64,000 nt of DNA from Clostridium fessum (GTDB lineage Bacteria; Bacillota; Clostridia; Lachnospirales; Lachnospiraceae). How positions within the stretch are numbered: position 1 is the stretch's first letter; every line of letters starts with the position of its first letter. Shown here in pieces: positions 10,493 to 18,660 of the stretch. The notes beneath the pieces are model-generated. The model worked only from the letters and a program-made list of their open reading frames with translations, was not told the DNA's origin and ran no database searches. The DNA is taken from contig NZ_PYLO01000002.1 of NCBI RefSeq assembly GCF_003024715.1, positions 620,001 through 684,000 of the forward strand. Direction: 5' to 3'. The position numbers and the translations under genes were made by a program.

Positions 10493-11434
10493 TTACATTT
10501 TTATTACATCTGACGGCTCTTTCGATTCCAAAAGTGCCTGCTTTTGAGTATTCTTTCTTTTCCGGTTATTATATACAAACATGAAAATTGCCATCAGGCA
10601 GATAATTCCATATCCTAGGAAACTCCAGCCGTCCGGCACCTGCCCGAAGATGAAGAAACCGAGCATCGTCGAGAAGATCAGCTGCGAATAATCGTAGATG
10701 GAAATACGGCTCGCCGGGGCATAGCGGTATGCCGCCGTGATCGCAAACTGTCCGCCCGCCGCCGCGCAGCCCGCCAAAAGCAGGATCCCCATCTGCTGCC
10801 AGGTCATCGGATGATAGTCAAAAATCAGCCACGGCAGCACAACCACACAGGAAAATACCGAGAAAAACAGCACGATCACCGGTCCCTTTTCTCCTGCCTC
10901 TCCCAGTTTCCGCACCATCGTGTACGCCGCGCCCGCGCAGATGCCGCCGAAAAAGCCCAGCAGCGACGGCACAAGTGCCAGATTGGAGAATGTCGGCTTT
11001 ACCACGAATATACTGCCGAGAAACGCACCGAAGATCAGCGAAAGCTGAATTGGCATAACTTTTTCCTTTAAGATCAGCCAGCTGAACAGCACTGTAAAAA
11101 ACGGCGACATTTTATTTAGAATCGATGCGTCCGCCAGCACCAGATGATCCACCGCATAAAAGTTACACAGCACTCCCATCGTGCCGAAAATTGACCGCAT
11201 CAGAAAATACGGCAGATTTTCCCTGCGGATACGAAACGGCTCTCCCGCCCGCAAAAGCAAAACAACCGCTGCCAGCGCCGCCACAAGATTGCGAAAAAAA
11301 CTCTTCTGCATCGACGGCAGATCGCCCGCCAAATGTACAAACATACTCATCAGCGCAAAACAGAACGCAGACAGCACCAGGCAGGCAATTCCGCGGTATT
11401 CCTGCTTCCGGGTGTCCGGATGATTTTCTACCAT
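10493..11434 (-). CDS. DMT superfamily (EamA-type) transporter
   Basis: Inner-membrane protein of 313 residues built from two EamA repeats, about ten helices in total. It begins MVENHPDTRKQEYRGIA and has typical motifs such as the first-repeat LILKEKVMPIQ and the second-repeat FFIFGQVPDGWSFLGYGII. Such carriers export or import metabolites; the substrate is unknown. Its last 15 or so codons overlap a 21-nt sequence that also occurs in a dispersed intergenic repeat (see 33413-33545), so the C-terminal tail may be of repeat origin. It is divergent from the YitT-family gene. Confidence 0.85.
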   Translation of the reverse strand: MVENHPDTRKQEYRGIACLVLSAFCFALMSMFVHLAGDLPSMQKSFFRNLVAALAAVVLLLRAGEPFRIRRENLPYFLMRSIFGTMGVLCNFYAVDHLVLADASILNKMSPFFTVLFSWLILKEKVMPIQLSLIFGAFLGSIFVVKPTFSNLALVPSLLGFFGGICAGAAYTMVRKLGEAGEKGPVIVLFFSVFSCVVVLPWLIFDYHPMTWQQMGILLLAGCAAAGGQFAITAAYRYAPASRISIYDYSQLIFSTMLGFFIFGQVPDGWSFLGYGIICLMAIFMFVYNNRKRKNTQKQALLESKEPSDVIKM

Positions 11435-11499
11435 GTTTTCATTCCCCTTTCCGTCTTCCTATCTTCCAGTATACGCACATCCCACATTTTTGTCTATTC

Positions 11500-11528
11500 T
11501 TGACACAAATTTGTTTCCATACTAAAAT
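11500..11528 (+). promoter_or_regulatory. Promoter of the YitT-family gene
   Basis: -35 TTGACA (11500-11505), a 17-nt spacer and -10 TAAAAT (11523-11528). Transcription should start near 11535, about 40 nt before the start codon. Confidence 0.75.
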
Positions 11529-11573
11529 AGAGAAACCATTAACAACACTATCATTTGTAAGGAGCCTGTTATT

Positions 11574-12206
11574 TTGCTGAAATTATTCCATTCCCTCGAT
11601 TTAAAACTAAAATCCTGCCTGATTGCACTGTTTGGAAGTGCATTTCTGGCATTTGGCCTGTACCATGTCCATTCCTTTTCCGGTGTCACCGAGGGCGGTG
11701 TCTTAGGAATGACGCTTCTGCTTGATCACTGGTTCCATATCTCCCCATCCGTGTCCGGCTTCATCATGAACCTCGCCTGCTACGCGATGGGATGGAAACT
11801 TCTGGGGCGGCAGTTCATCGCCTACTCCATTCTTTCCAGCGCCAGCTTCTCCCTGTCTTACCGGATCTGTGAGCAGTTTCCGCCCCTGTGGCCGCAGCTT
11901 GCCGATATGCCGCTTGCCGCATCCCTGCTCGGCGCGGTCTTCGTCGGCGTCGGTGCCGGGCTCTGCGTGCGGATCGGCGGTGCCCCGGGCGGGGACGATG
12001 CGCTTGCGATGAGCCTTTCCCACGTGACGCACATCAAAATCCAGTGGATCTACCTCCTGTCCGATTTTGCTGTACTGGTGCTTTCACTGAGCTACATTCC
12101 GTTAAACCGCATGGTATATTCCATCCTCACGGTACTCCTGTCCGGACAGATCATCGGGTTTGTGCAGACCGCGGGAACACATCCAGTGGAAAATATGGAA
12201 ACTTGA
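11574..12206 (+). CDS. YitT-family membrane protein (without DUF2179)
   Basis: Membrane protein of 210 residues with five to six hydrophobic segments and the pattern of YitT/DUF161 proteins (GVTEGGVLGMTLLL, GGAPGGDDALAM, GQIIGFVQT). Longer family members carry a C-terminal DUF2179 domain, missing here. The function is not known; transport is suspected for the family. It starts with TTG at 11574, supported by AAGGAG 9 nt upstream and by the lack of an ATG at the expected position. Confidence 0.78.
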   Translation: MLKLFHSLDLKLKSCLIALFGSAFLAFGLYHVHSFSGVTEGGVLGMTLLLDHWFHISPSVSGFIMNLACYAMGWKLLGRQFIAYSILSSASFSLSYRICEQFPPLWPQLADMPLAASLLGAVFVGVGAGLCVRIGGAPGGDDALAMSLSHVTHIKIQWIYLLSDFAVLVLSLSYIPLNRMVYSILTVLLSGQIIGFVQTAGTHPVENMET

Positions 12207-12212
12207 TCGTTT

Positions 12213-12258
12213 TCATACGGTTCTCCCGGTTTCAAACGTGCCTACCCGTGAACAGTAA
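12213..12258 (+). repeat. Partial copy (right end) of dispersed repeat
   Basis: Just past the YitT gene, GGTTTCAAACGTGCCTACCC and the following GTGAACAGTA match the right end of the longer repeats at 24792-24923 and 33413-33545. The conserved core found in those copies is not present, so this is a truncated copy. Confidence 0.6.
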
Positions 12259-12297
12259 TGAATTTTCTATATTTTTTGATTTTTTTTAAAAAAACGC

Positions 12298-12326
12298 TTG
12301 CCAAATCAACCGACCTATGATATTAT
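12298..12326 (+). promoter_or_regulatory. Promoter of tRNA-Gly(GCC)
   Basis: -35 TTGCCA (12298-12303), 17-nt spacer and -10 TATTAT (12321-12326), placing the start point about 23 nt before the mature tRNA. Confidence 0.75.
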
Positions 12327-12355
12327 ATAACTCGTTGAAGCGATGCTTCAGAAAT

Positions 12356-12428
12356 GCGCGAGTGGCTCAGTTGGTGGAGCGCGACCTTGCCAAGGTCGAG
12401 GCCGCGGGTTCGAGTCCCGTCTCGCGCT
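12356..12428 (+). tRNA. tRNA-Gly (anticodon GCC)
   Basis: A 73-nt cloverleaf with acceptor stem GCGCGAG/CTCGCGC, the D-arm GCTCAGTTGGTGGAGC, an anticodon stem-loop CGACC-TTGCCAA-GGTCG and the T-loop GGTTCGAGTCC. The CCA end is not encoded. A hairpin terminator follows. Confidence 0.96.
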
Positions 12429-12441
12429 CTTTTTATTTTAT

Positions 12442-12477
12442 AGCGGAAACCTTTTCATTTTCATGAGGGTTTCCGCT
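12442..12477 (+). terminator. Terminator after tRNA-Gly(GCC)
   Basis: A perfect 10-bp stem, AGCGGAAACC with GGTTTCCGCT, around a 16-nt loop, followed by ATTTTC. The weak T-tract makes termination likely rather than certain. Confidence 0.6.
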
Positions 12478-12530
12478 ATTTTCGTTACTGGTCACAGTTA
12501 CACTTTTTCTTTTCAAGGGAGTATTTTACC

Positions 12531-13664
12531 ATGATACAAAAAGTAAGTTCTTTTCTCAAAAAGGATACCGTTTTAACCATCGCCCTGGCTCTGGCTGTCC
12601 TTTCCATGTTTATCATACCACCGTCCGCCGGATACCTGAAATATCTGGATCTGCACACACTGATCCTGCTCTTTGGCCTGATGACAGCAACCACAGGCCT
12701 CCAAAACATCGGTTTCTTTCGACAGCTCGGGGAATTACTGCTGCTTCGAATCCATTCACTCAGGCAGCTGGAACAGCTTCTGATTCTTCTGTGTTTCTTT
12801 TCCAGCATGCTGATCACCAACGATGTGGCCTTAATTACCTTCGTTCCATTTGCTCTGGAACTACTGCGGATGGTAAACCGCAAAGACCGGATCGTTCCGG
12901 TTGTCGTCTGCCAGACACTGGCAGCCAATCTCGGCAGCATGACAACTCCGGTGGGGAATCCCCAGAACCTGTATCTGTATTCCCACTTTGAGCTTTCACT
13001 TGATACATTTATCCGGAGCATCGGTCCATTTTCGCTGCTTTCATTGGTTTTGCTGCTGCTCGTCACAATGTTTACACCAAGGGAGACTATCTCACTAGAT
13101 ACAGCCGGTAGAGATACAACCTCCGATGAGACCTTTCCTAAACGCTGCCTTTTCTGCTGTCTGGGAATGTTTTTCCTGTGCCTTTGCACCGTAGCCGGTC
13201 TTCTGCCGCTTCCAATCCTGTTTATCTGCATTCTGGCGATTGGCTGTCTGGCAGACCCGAAGATCTTCTGTCAGGTGGATTACTCTCTCATCCTGACTTT
13301 TATCGGATTCTTCATCTTCATCGGGAATCTGAAACACATTCCTGCGGTAAGCTCCCTGCTTTCCAGTATGATCACGGGACACGAAGTGATAGTCTCCGTT
13401 CTGGCCAGCCAGGTAATCAGCAACGTTCCGGCCGCCATCCTGTTGTCCGGATTTACCGAAAAAGGAGTTTCCCTTCTGATCGGAACTAACCTCGGCGGTC
13501 TCGGCACCCTGATCGCATCCATGGCGAGTCTTATTTCTTACAAATATATCGTCCGCTCCTGCCCAGAGAAAAAAGGAATCTACTTCCGCTGGTTCACGAT
13601 TGCAAATGCGGGATTTCTAGCAGTCCTGATGGCGGTATATTTTCTGGTTTTTTATAGCATCTGA
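12531..13664 (+). CDS. SLC13/ArsB-type anion permease
   Basis: Polytopic membrane protein of 377 residues with about ten helices. It has the signatures of the ion-transporter superfamily that includes citrate and dicarboxylate carriers and ArsB: FSSMLITNDVALITFVPFAL and NLGSMTTPVGNPQNLYLYS in the first half and SNVPAAILLSG with GTNLGGLGTLIASMASLIS in the second. These two half-motifs form the substrate site in the family. The substrate is not deducible. AAGGGAG lies 11 nt before the ATG. Confidence 0.85.
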   Translation: MIQKVSSFLKKDTVLTIALALAVLSMFIIPPSAGYLKYLDLHTLILLFGLMTATTGLQNIGFFRQLGELLLLRIHSLRQLEQLLILLCFFSSMLITNDVALITFVPFALELLRMVNRKDRIVPVVVCQTLAANLGSMTTPVGNPQNLYLYSHFELSLDTFIRSIGPFSLLSLVLLLLVTMFTPRETISLDTAGRDTTSDETFPKRCLFCCLGMFFLCLCTVAGLLPLPILFICILAIGCLADPKIFCQVDYSLILTFIGFFIFIGNLKHIPAVSSLLSSMITGHEVIVSVLASQVISNVPAAILLSGFTEKGVSLLIGTNLGGLGTLIASMASLISYKYIVRSCPEKKGIYFRWFTIANAGFLAVLMAVYFLVFYSI

Positions 13665-13673
13665 TAAAAAAGA

Positions 13674-13757
13674 ATGTGCCTTGGCACATCCGGGCGTCTC
13701 GCGCGGTCGCTTGCGACATGTTCCTGCTTCGCGCGAGTGCACATCCTCGCGGAGCGT
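13674..13757. repeat. GC-rich structured intergenic element
   Basis: Directly after the permease: a tight hairpin ATGTGC-CTTG-GCACAT (13674-13689), which on the minus strand ends in TCTTTTTT like a terminator. Next comes CTCGCGCG ... CGCGCGAG enclosing GTCGC-TT-GCGAC, and then GCGTTTTTT. No coding capacity was recognised. It resembles in style, though not in sequence, the folded elements at 9320 and 37645. Confidence 0.4.
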
Positions 13758-13760
13758 TTT

Positions 13761-13829
13761 TTGTTTCATAGGACGTAATTTCCTATGAAACAAGAAAGCC
13801 CCCAGAGCGACAACTCTGGGGGCTTTCTT
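13761..13829. terminator. Tandem hairpins ending the permease and tRNA transcripts
   Basis: Hairpin 1 pairs 13761-13773 with 13781-13793 (13 bp). Hairpin 2 pairs 13792-13807 with 13814-13829 (16 bp) and ends in CTTTCTTAATTTT on the plus strand and TTTCTTG on the minus strand. It lies between convergent units, the permease from the left and the two tRNAs from the right. Confidence 0.75.
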
Positions 13830-13847
13830 AATTTTAAACAACAAAAA

Positions 13848-13918
13848 AGCGGGTGATGGGAATCGAACCCACGTATCCAGCTTGGAAGGCTGGTGTTCTA
13901 CCATTGAACTACACCCGC
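13848..13918 (-). tRNA. tRNA-Gly (anticodon UCC)
   Basis: A 71-nt cloverleaf with acceptor stem GCGGGTG/CACCCGC, D-arm GTTCAATGGTAGAAC, anticodon stem-loop CCAGC-CTTCCAA-GCTGG and T-arm GGGTTCGATTCC. No CCA is encoded; a run of T residues follows. It lies 22 nt after tRNA-Phe and is probably cotranscribed with it. Confidence 0.96.
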
Positions 13919-13940
13919 ATGATAAATTATGAAATTGTAA

Positions 13941-14013
<73 letters not shown>

Positions 14014-14066
14014 ATCCTGAGGAATCCTGTGATTCTCATGTTCGCTCTTGTTCAGCGACATGAGTT

Positions 14067-14095
14067 ATTATACTAGAGAGTCTTTTAAATGTCAA
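14067..14095 (-). promoter_or_regulatory. Consensus promoter of the Phe-Gly tRNA unit
   Basis: A perfect -35 TTGACA (14090-14095), a 17-nt spacer and a perfect -10 TATAAT (14067-14072), as expected for a strong stable-RNA promoter. Confidence 0.9.
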
Positions 14096-14250
14096 CTATT
14101 TTTTTCTACTTTTCTAAATTTTTTCAAAAACTTTTTCAACTTGCTGTTCCTGCCGCACAGCCAGCGTCCACATCTTCATCTCCAAATTTTCCGTAAACAA
14201 TGAAAAAACCGACTCTTTTTCATTTTCCTGCATCTTTTTGATTTTGATGG

Positions 14251-14280
14251 TTGACAAATCCTTTTGGGTGTGTTTATAAT
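14251..14280 (+). promoter_or_regulatory. Promoter of the trpXYZ-like operon
   Basis: -35 TTGACA (14251-14256), an 18-nt spacer and -10 TATAAT (14275-14280). Transcription should start near 14287 at the beginning of the T-box leader. Confidence 0.88.
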
Positions 14281-14286
14281 GCATGT

Positions 14287-14572
14287 AACGAAGAACACAG
14301 ATAAACCGATGAGGAAGAGGAGTATCTGACCTATGTATCGCCACAGAGAGTTCCGGATGGTGGAAACGGAACGCCTTACCGTCAGTGAATGGACTTCCGA
14401 GGGCAGCCTTGAACGATTGTTTCAGTAGGGGCTGACGGGACCCCACCCGTTATCCATCGGGGCACGTATGATGGTACGTGTAAGCGAGTGGACATTTTCA
14501 CAAATGTCAATTTGGGTGGTATCGCAGAAGTTTACGCTTTTGTCCCATGTATGGGGACAGAGGCGTTTTTTA
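14287..14572 (+). promoter_or_regulatory. T-box riboswitch with tryptophan specifier (UGG)
   Basis: The leader has the T-box architecture. Stem I begins with GAGGAAGAGGAGTATCTGAC and has an apical region containing GGTGGAAAC. On the 3' side of stem I the specifier segment reads GTGAA-TGG-AC, so the codon at 14390-14392 is UGG (Trp). The T-box bulge sequence TGGGTGGTATCGCAG (14513-14527) is followed by a terminator stem (about 14534-14572) ending in TTTTTT. Uncharged tRNA-Trp should pair at both sites, stabilise the antiterminator and allow transcription of the transporter genes downstream. Confidence 0.93.
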
Positions 14573-14739
14573 GTTTCTGGAAACATTCTCAGTAAAATCT
14601 TTCATCACGGCGCGCGGCGCCAAACCAAAGAGAATCTTCTTTCCAGACACATTCTTTACTCTGCTCCGGCAAGGCAGACTGATACATCTGCCATCCAAAA
14701 CAAATATCAAAATAAGAATAAAGAATGGAGAAAATGACT

Positions 14740-15786
14740 ATGAAAAAGAATCTGAAAAAATTATTTGCACTTGGATGCACCGCAGCCCTGACACTGACAA
14801 CCGCAGGATGCTCTTCCAGCACATCCAGCAACGCTTCCGAAGCAGACACCACCGCTGAAACCTCTCAGGAAGCTTCCGCGGACAAAGAAATTTATAATGT
14901 AGCGATTGTCAAACAGCTCGACCACGCTTCCCTTGATGAGATTGCAAATGCAGTCGAGGCAGAGTTAGATAAAATCGCCGAGGATAACAATGTAACCATT
15001 CACTACGAGCTGTACTCCGGCCAGAATGACCAGACAACCTTAAAGCAGATTGGTGATCAGGCGGTTGCTGACGGTGTTGACGCCATCATCCCGATTGCGA
15101 CCCTGGCTGCACAGGTAGCGACCGTATCCGCACAGCAGACCCAGACACCGGTTGTCTACGCCGCTGTTTCCGATCCGGAAGCCGCTGAGCTGACCGGCAT
15201 CGACTATGTAACCGGTACCAGCGATGCGCTGAACACCGAGAAAATCATGGATATGATTTTTGCCGCAAACCCAGATGTTAAAAATGTGGGGCTTTTATAT
15301 TCCTTATCCGAGGCAAACTCAACCAAACCGATCGCGGATGCAAAGGCATACTTAGACGAAAAAGGCATCTCCTACACCGAGCAGACTGCAAACACCAACG
15401 ACGAAGTTATCACCGCTGCTTCCTCCCTGGTTGCTGACAAAGTAGACGCTATCTTCACTCCTACCGACAATGTCATCATGGCAGCTGAGCTGGCTATCTT
15501 CAAGGATCTGGCTGCTGCAGGCATCCCGCACTATACCGGCGCTGATTCCTTCGTCCGCAACGGCGCATTTGCTACCTGCGGCGTCAACTACACGGACCTT
15601 GGTGCACAGACCGCTGACCTTGCTTATCAGGCAATCACCGAAGGCATGGACGGTATGGAAGACTACTACACCGCAGAAGGCGGCATCGTAACCGTAAATA
15701 CCGAGACTGCCAAAGCCCTGAATATCGACACAGCTGTATTTAAGGACTTTGGCGATGTTGTAGAGGTTAAAACCACCGAGGACTAA
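14740..15786 (+). CDS. trpX: ABC transporter substrate-binding lipoprotein, TrpX-like
   Basis: Extracellular solute-binding lipoprotein of 348 residues. Signal peptide with lipobox LTTAG-C (Cys24) followed by a Ser/Thr/Glu-rich linker. The mature domain has the ABC_sub_bind pattern (VAIVKQLDHASLDEI, GDQAVADGVDAIIPIAT, VVYAAVSDPEAA). T-box-controlled clostridial operons of this kind are predicted tryptophan transporters, and the Trp specifier in the leader supports that here. I chose the ATG at 14740 because GGAG lies 9 nt upstream; an ATG at 14725 overlaps that site. Intergenic hairpins separate it from the permease gene. Confidence 0.88.
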   Translation: MKKNLKKLFALGCTAALTLTTAGCSSSTSSNASEADTTAETSQEASADKEIYNVAIVKQLDHASLDEIANAVEAELDKIAEDNNVTIHYELYSGQNDQTTLKQIGDQAVADGVDAIIPIATLAAQVATVSAQQTQTPVVYAAVSDPEAAELTGIDYVTGTSDALNTEKIMDMIFAANPDVKNVGLLYSLSEANSTKPIADAKAYLDEKGISYTEQTANTNDEVITAASSLVADKVDAIFTPTDNVIMAAELAIFKDLAAAGIPHYTGADSFVRNGAFATCGVNYTDLGAQTADLAYQAITEGMDGMEDYYTAEGGIVTVNTETAKALNIDTAVFKDFGDVVEVKTTED

Positions 15787-15835
15787 TGCATCCTCATCCG
15801 GCGGCACTTTGATTTTCATTTGACTGACTTTCATG

Positions 15836-15927
15836 TACTCTCAGAACCGTAAGACAGACCAGACGCCAGCCGCATCCCCCCCCGCTTACCACGCGGCTGG
15901 CGCATCTGCCTTATGAACGTTCTGGGA
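15836..15927 (+). promoter_or_regulatory. Nested stem-loop between trpX and trpY
   Basis: An outer stem GTACTCTCAGAAC/GTTCTGGGAGTAC (one mismatch) encloses an inner perfect 10-bp stem CGCCAGCCGC/GCGGCTGGCG (15864-15873 with 15893-15902). The loop contains a run of eight C. There is no T-tract, so it is more likely an mRNA processing or stability element than a terminator. It would help make more binding protein than permease. Confidence 0.55.
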
Positions 15928-15957
15928 GTACCGATCATTCTACGGAGGTAATTTCCC

Positions 15958-16878
15958 ATGCTTCATATTTTACAAACCGCTCTGGAACTGGGATTTCTGT
16001 ATGCGCTTGTGCCAATGGCGCTGTTCTTGAGTTTCCGTATACTGGATATCGCGGATATGACGACGGACGGCTGTTTCGTCCTCGGCACAGCGGTATCCGT
16101 CACAATGGCTGCGGCAGGGCATCCATTTCTCGCGGTTCCGGCTGCCATGCTTGCAGGCATCTGCGCCGGATTTGTCACCGCATTTCAGCAGACCCGTCTC
16201 GGTGTGCCGTCCATTCTCGCCGGTATCATCACCAATATGGGACTCTACACCATCAATCTGATGGTGATGGGCTGGAGCGCCAACGTGAGTCTTTTAAAGG
16301 CAGAGACCATCTTTTCCCTGCTTCAAAAAACCGGTATCGGTGGCGACTGGTATGAAGCACTTCTGGCAATCTGCGTGACCGTGCTTGCGGGCGCACTGCT
16401 CGTTTATTTCCTCGGTACCCGTCTGGGACTCTCCATCCGGGCAACCGGCAACAACATTGACATGGTGCGCGCCTCCTCGATCAACCCGACATTTACCATT
16501 ACGGTCGGCTTATGCATCGCCAATGCGCTGACCGCACTCTCCGGCGCAATGGTCGGTCAGTACCAGAATACCGCCGACATCAACGGCGGCACGGGTATCG
16601 TCGTGATCGGTCTTGCCTGCCTGATCATCGGTGAAACCGTCCTCGGACGCCGCGGTGTGGCAAGAGGTGTCATCGCCACCGTCATCGGTTCGATTATTTA
16701 CCGTTTTATCTACGCTATCGTCCTGTATACAAAAATCATGCCTGTACAGGGGCTGAAACTGGTCACCGCTGTGATCGTAGCGCTGGCAATCGCATTTCCG
16801 ACGATCCGGAAATGGGCGGCATTCCAGACACGTAAAAATGCAGCGGCACGCCGGAAGGGAGGACACGGAGCATGTTAA
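15958..16878 (+). CDS. trpY: ABC transporter permease, TrpY-like
   Basis: Membrane permease of 306 residues with about eight to nine helices in the BPD_transp_2 (LivH/RbsC) style: SFRILDIADMTTDGCFVLG at the start, TRLGLSIRATGNN in the cytoplasmic coupling region and VIGLACLIIGETVLGRRG later. It forms the channel of the transporter fed by the TrpX-like protein. GGAGG precedes the ATG. Its stop codon overlaps the next gene's start by 7 nt (ATGTTAA), a sign of translational coupling. Confidence 0.88.
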   Translation: MLHILQTALELGFLYALVPMALFLSFRILDIADMTTDGCFVLGTAVSVTMAAAGHPFLAVPAAMLAGICAGFVTAFQQTRLGVPSILAGIITNMGLYTINLMVMGWSANVSLLKAETIFSLLQKTGIGGDWYEALLAICVTVLAGALLVYFLGTRLGLSIRATGNNIDMVRASSINPTFTITVGLCIANALTALSGAMVGQYQNTADINGGTGIVVIGLACLIIGETVLGRRGVARGVIATVIGSIIYRFIYAIVLYTKIMPVQGLKLVTAVIVALAIAFPTIRKWAAFQTRKNAAARRKGGHGAC

Positions 16879-17672
16879 ATATTCAGTCGATATCAAAAAC
16901 CTTTAATCCGGGAACTGTCAACGCCAAACAGGCGCTCTCCGGGCTGTCCCTGCATCTGAACCACGGCGATTTTGTGACAATCATCGGCTCCAACGGCGCC
17001 GGAAAATCGACCCTGTTCAATGCGATTGCCGGCAGCTTCTACGTCGATGACGGCTTTATCGAGCTGGACGGCGAGGACATCACCTATATGCCGGAGCACA
17101 AGCGCAGCCTGATGGTCGGCCGCCTCTTCCAGGACCCGTTAAAGGGAACGGCGCCGGGCATGACGATCGAAGAAAATCTTGCCCTCGCCTATCTGCGGAC
17201 TGCAAAGGGGAAATCTCCATTTTCCCGCATTTCCAAGAAAGATAAAGATGCGTTCCGCGAACGCCTCTCCCTCTTAAATATGGGGCTTGAAGACCGGATG
17301 ACCCAGCCGGTCGGACTTCTCTCCGGCGGTCAGCGCCAGGCGCTCACCCTGCTCATGGCAACCCTCATCACGCCGAAGCTTCTGCTGCTCGATGAGCACA
17401 CTGCCGCCCTCGATCCGGGAACAGCTGAAAAAGTACTGGAGCTGACGAAAAATATCGTTGCTGAGGAGAAAATCACCTGCCTGATGATCACCCACAATAT
17501 GAACCAGGCTCTGGAGCTCGGAAACCGCACGCTCATGATGGCAAACGGAAATATCGTGCTCGACGTCGGCGGCGCAGAGCGCGCTTCCATGACTGTCGAG
17601 GATCTGATCGCCCGCTTCAAGACCGGCGCAGGCCACGCGCTGGATAATGACCGGATTTTATTGTCGGAATAA
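16872..17672 (+). CDS. trpZ: ABC transporter ATP-binding protein, TrpZ-like
   Basis: Cytoplasmic ATPase of 266 residues that powers the TrpXYZ-like importer. Visible motifs: Walker A GSNGAGKST (near residue 40), Q-loop in GRLFQDP, signature LLSGGQRQA, Walker B LLLLDEHTAAL and H-loop MITHNM. It overlaps the permease gene by 7 nt and is the last gene before a strong terminator. Confidence 0.92.
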   Translation: MLNIQSISKTFNPGTVNAKQALSGLSLHLNHGDFVTIIGSNGAGKSTLFNAIAGSFYVDDGFIELDGEDITYMPEHKRSLMVGRLFQDPLKGTAPGMTIEENLALAYLRTAKGKSPFSRISKKDKDAFRERLSLLNMGLEDRMTQPVGLLSGGQRQALTLLMATLITPKLLLLDEHTAALDPGTAEKVLELTKNIVAEEKITCLMITHNMNQALELGNRTLMMANGNIVLDVGGAERASMTVEDLIARFKTGAGHALDNDRILLSE

Positions 17673-17697
17673 TTTTAAAAAAGCAAAAAGTTCAAAA

Positions 17698-17745
17698 AGT
17701 CCCATCCTTTCAGATTTGAATCTGCATAAGGATGGGACTTTTTTA
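17698..17745. terminator. Bidirectional terminator between trpZ and rsmA
   Basis: A perfect 12-bp stem, AGTCCCATCCTT with AAGGATGGGACT, flanked by an A-run on the left and TTTTTT on the right. It can end both the rightward transporter transcript and the leftward rsmA transcript. Confidence 0.9.
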
Positions 17746-17764
17746 TATTTCTCTTATCCAATTT

Positions 17765-18622
17765 CTATTTCCCAAGCACATCCGAAAGCGCTGCAAACTG
17801 CGCCAGCGTCAGCGTCTCGCCGCGCACGGACGGGGAAAATCCCAGCGACTCGATTGCGGCTGCGATCTCTTCCTTGCTAAAGGAGAGATCCTGCGCGTTG
17901 GAAAGCCCGTTCTGCAGGGTTTTCCGGCGCTGGTTGAAGGACGCGCGGATGAGACGGAACATTAAATCTTTATCCTTTACCTCCACCGGCGGCTTCGCAT
18001 GGCGGGTCAGACGGATGACCGCTGAGCCGACATTCGGACGCGGAATGAAACAGTTCGGCGGCACATTTGCCACGATGTATGGCTCGGCATAATACTGAAC
18101 CGCCAGCGACAGCGCGCCGTAATCCTTCGAGCCCGGACCAACCTGCATCCGGTCTGCGACCTCTTTCTGCACCATAACCGTAATGTTGTCGATCGGCGCA
18201 CCGCTCTCAAACAGCCCCATGATGATCGGGGTCGTGATGTAGTACGGCAGGTTCGCCACGACCTTAACCGGACGTCCGCCGCCTTTTTCTTCCGCCATTT
18301 TTTTTATGTCAATCTTTAAAATATCTTCATTGATAACAGTTACATTTTCGCAGTCCTGAAGCGTATCTTTTAAGATCGGAATCAGATTTGTGTCGATCTC
18401 CACGGCGATGACCTGTCCTGCCGCCTGTGAAAGGCGCTGTGTCATCGTACCGATGCCAGGACCGACTTCCAGGACGGTGTCCTCCTTGGTCATGCCCGCC
18501 GCTGAGATAATCTTGTCCAGCACGTGCGTATCAATCAGAAAATTCTGACCGAATTTTTTCTGGAAGGCAAAATTGTATTTCTGTATTACTTCGATTGTAT
18601 TCTTCGGGTTTCCAAGATCCAT
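17765..18622 (-). CDS. rsmA: 16S rRNA dimethyladenosine transferase
   Basis: Dimethylates two adjacent adenosines in the 3' terminal hairpin of 16S rRNA (KsgA). The product is 285 residues. SAM-binding motifs are visible: KKFGQNFLID, VLEVGPGIGTMTQ and VIAVEID. The catalytic NLPYYITTP motif is at about residue 127, and PRPNVGSAVIRL follows. RBS AAAGGA lies 8 nt before the ATG. Third gene of the metG-tatD-rsmA run, an arrangement common in Firmicutes. Confidence 0.96.
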   Translation of the reverse strand: MDLGNPKNTIEVIQKYNFAFQKKFGQNFLIDTHVLDKIISAAGMTKEDTVLEVGPGIGTMTQRLSQAAGQVIAVEIDTNLIPILKDTLQDCENVTVINEDILKIDIKKMAEEKGGGRPVKVVANLPYYITTPIIMGLFESGAPIDNITVMVQKEVADRMQVGPGSKDYGALSLAVQYYAEPYIVANVPPNCFIPRPNVGSAVIRLTRHAKPPVEVKDKDLMFRLIRASFNQRRKTLQNGLSNAQDLSFSKEEIAAAIESLGFSPSVRGETLTLAQFAALSDVLGK

Positions 18623-18660
18623 TCCGAAAATCCTTTCCCGGGTGTCCGGGACACCCCTTT

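Noticed and set aside
12343-12534. Open frame running across tRNA-Gly(GCC)
   Set aside because: It covers a full cloverleaf and its terminator, and the translated sequence is that of tRNA DNA.
14114-14446. Minus-strand frame across the T-box leader
   Set aside because: It runs through promoter, stem I and specifier loop of the T-box and has no recognisable product.
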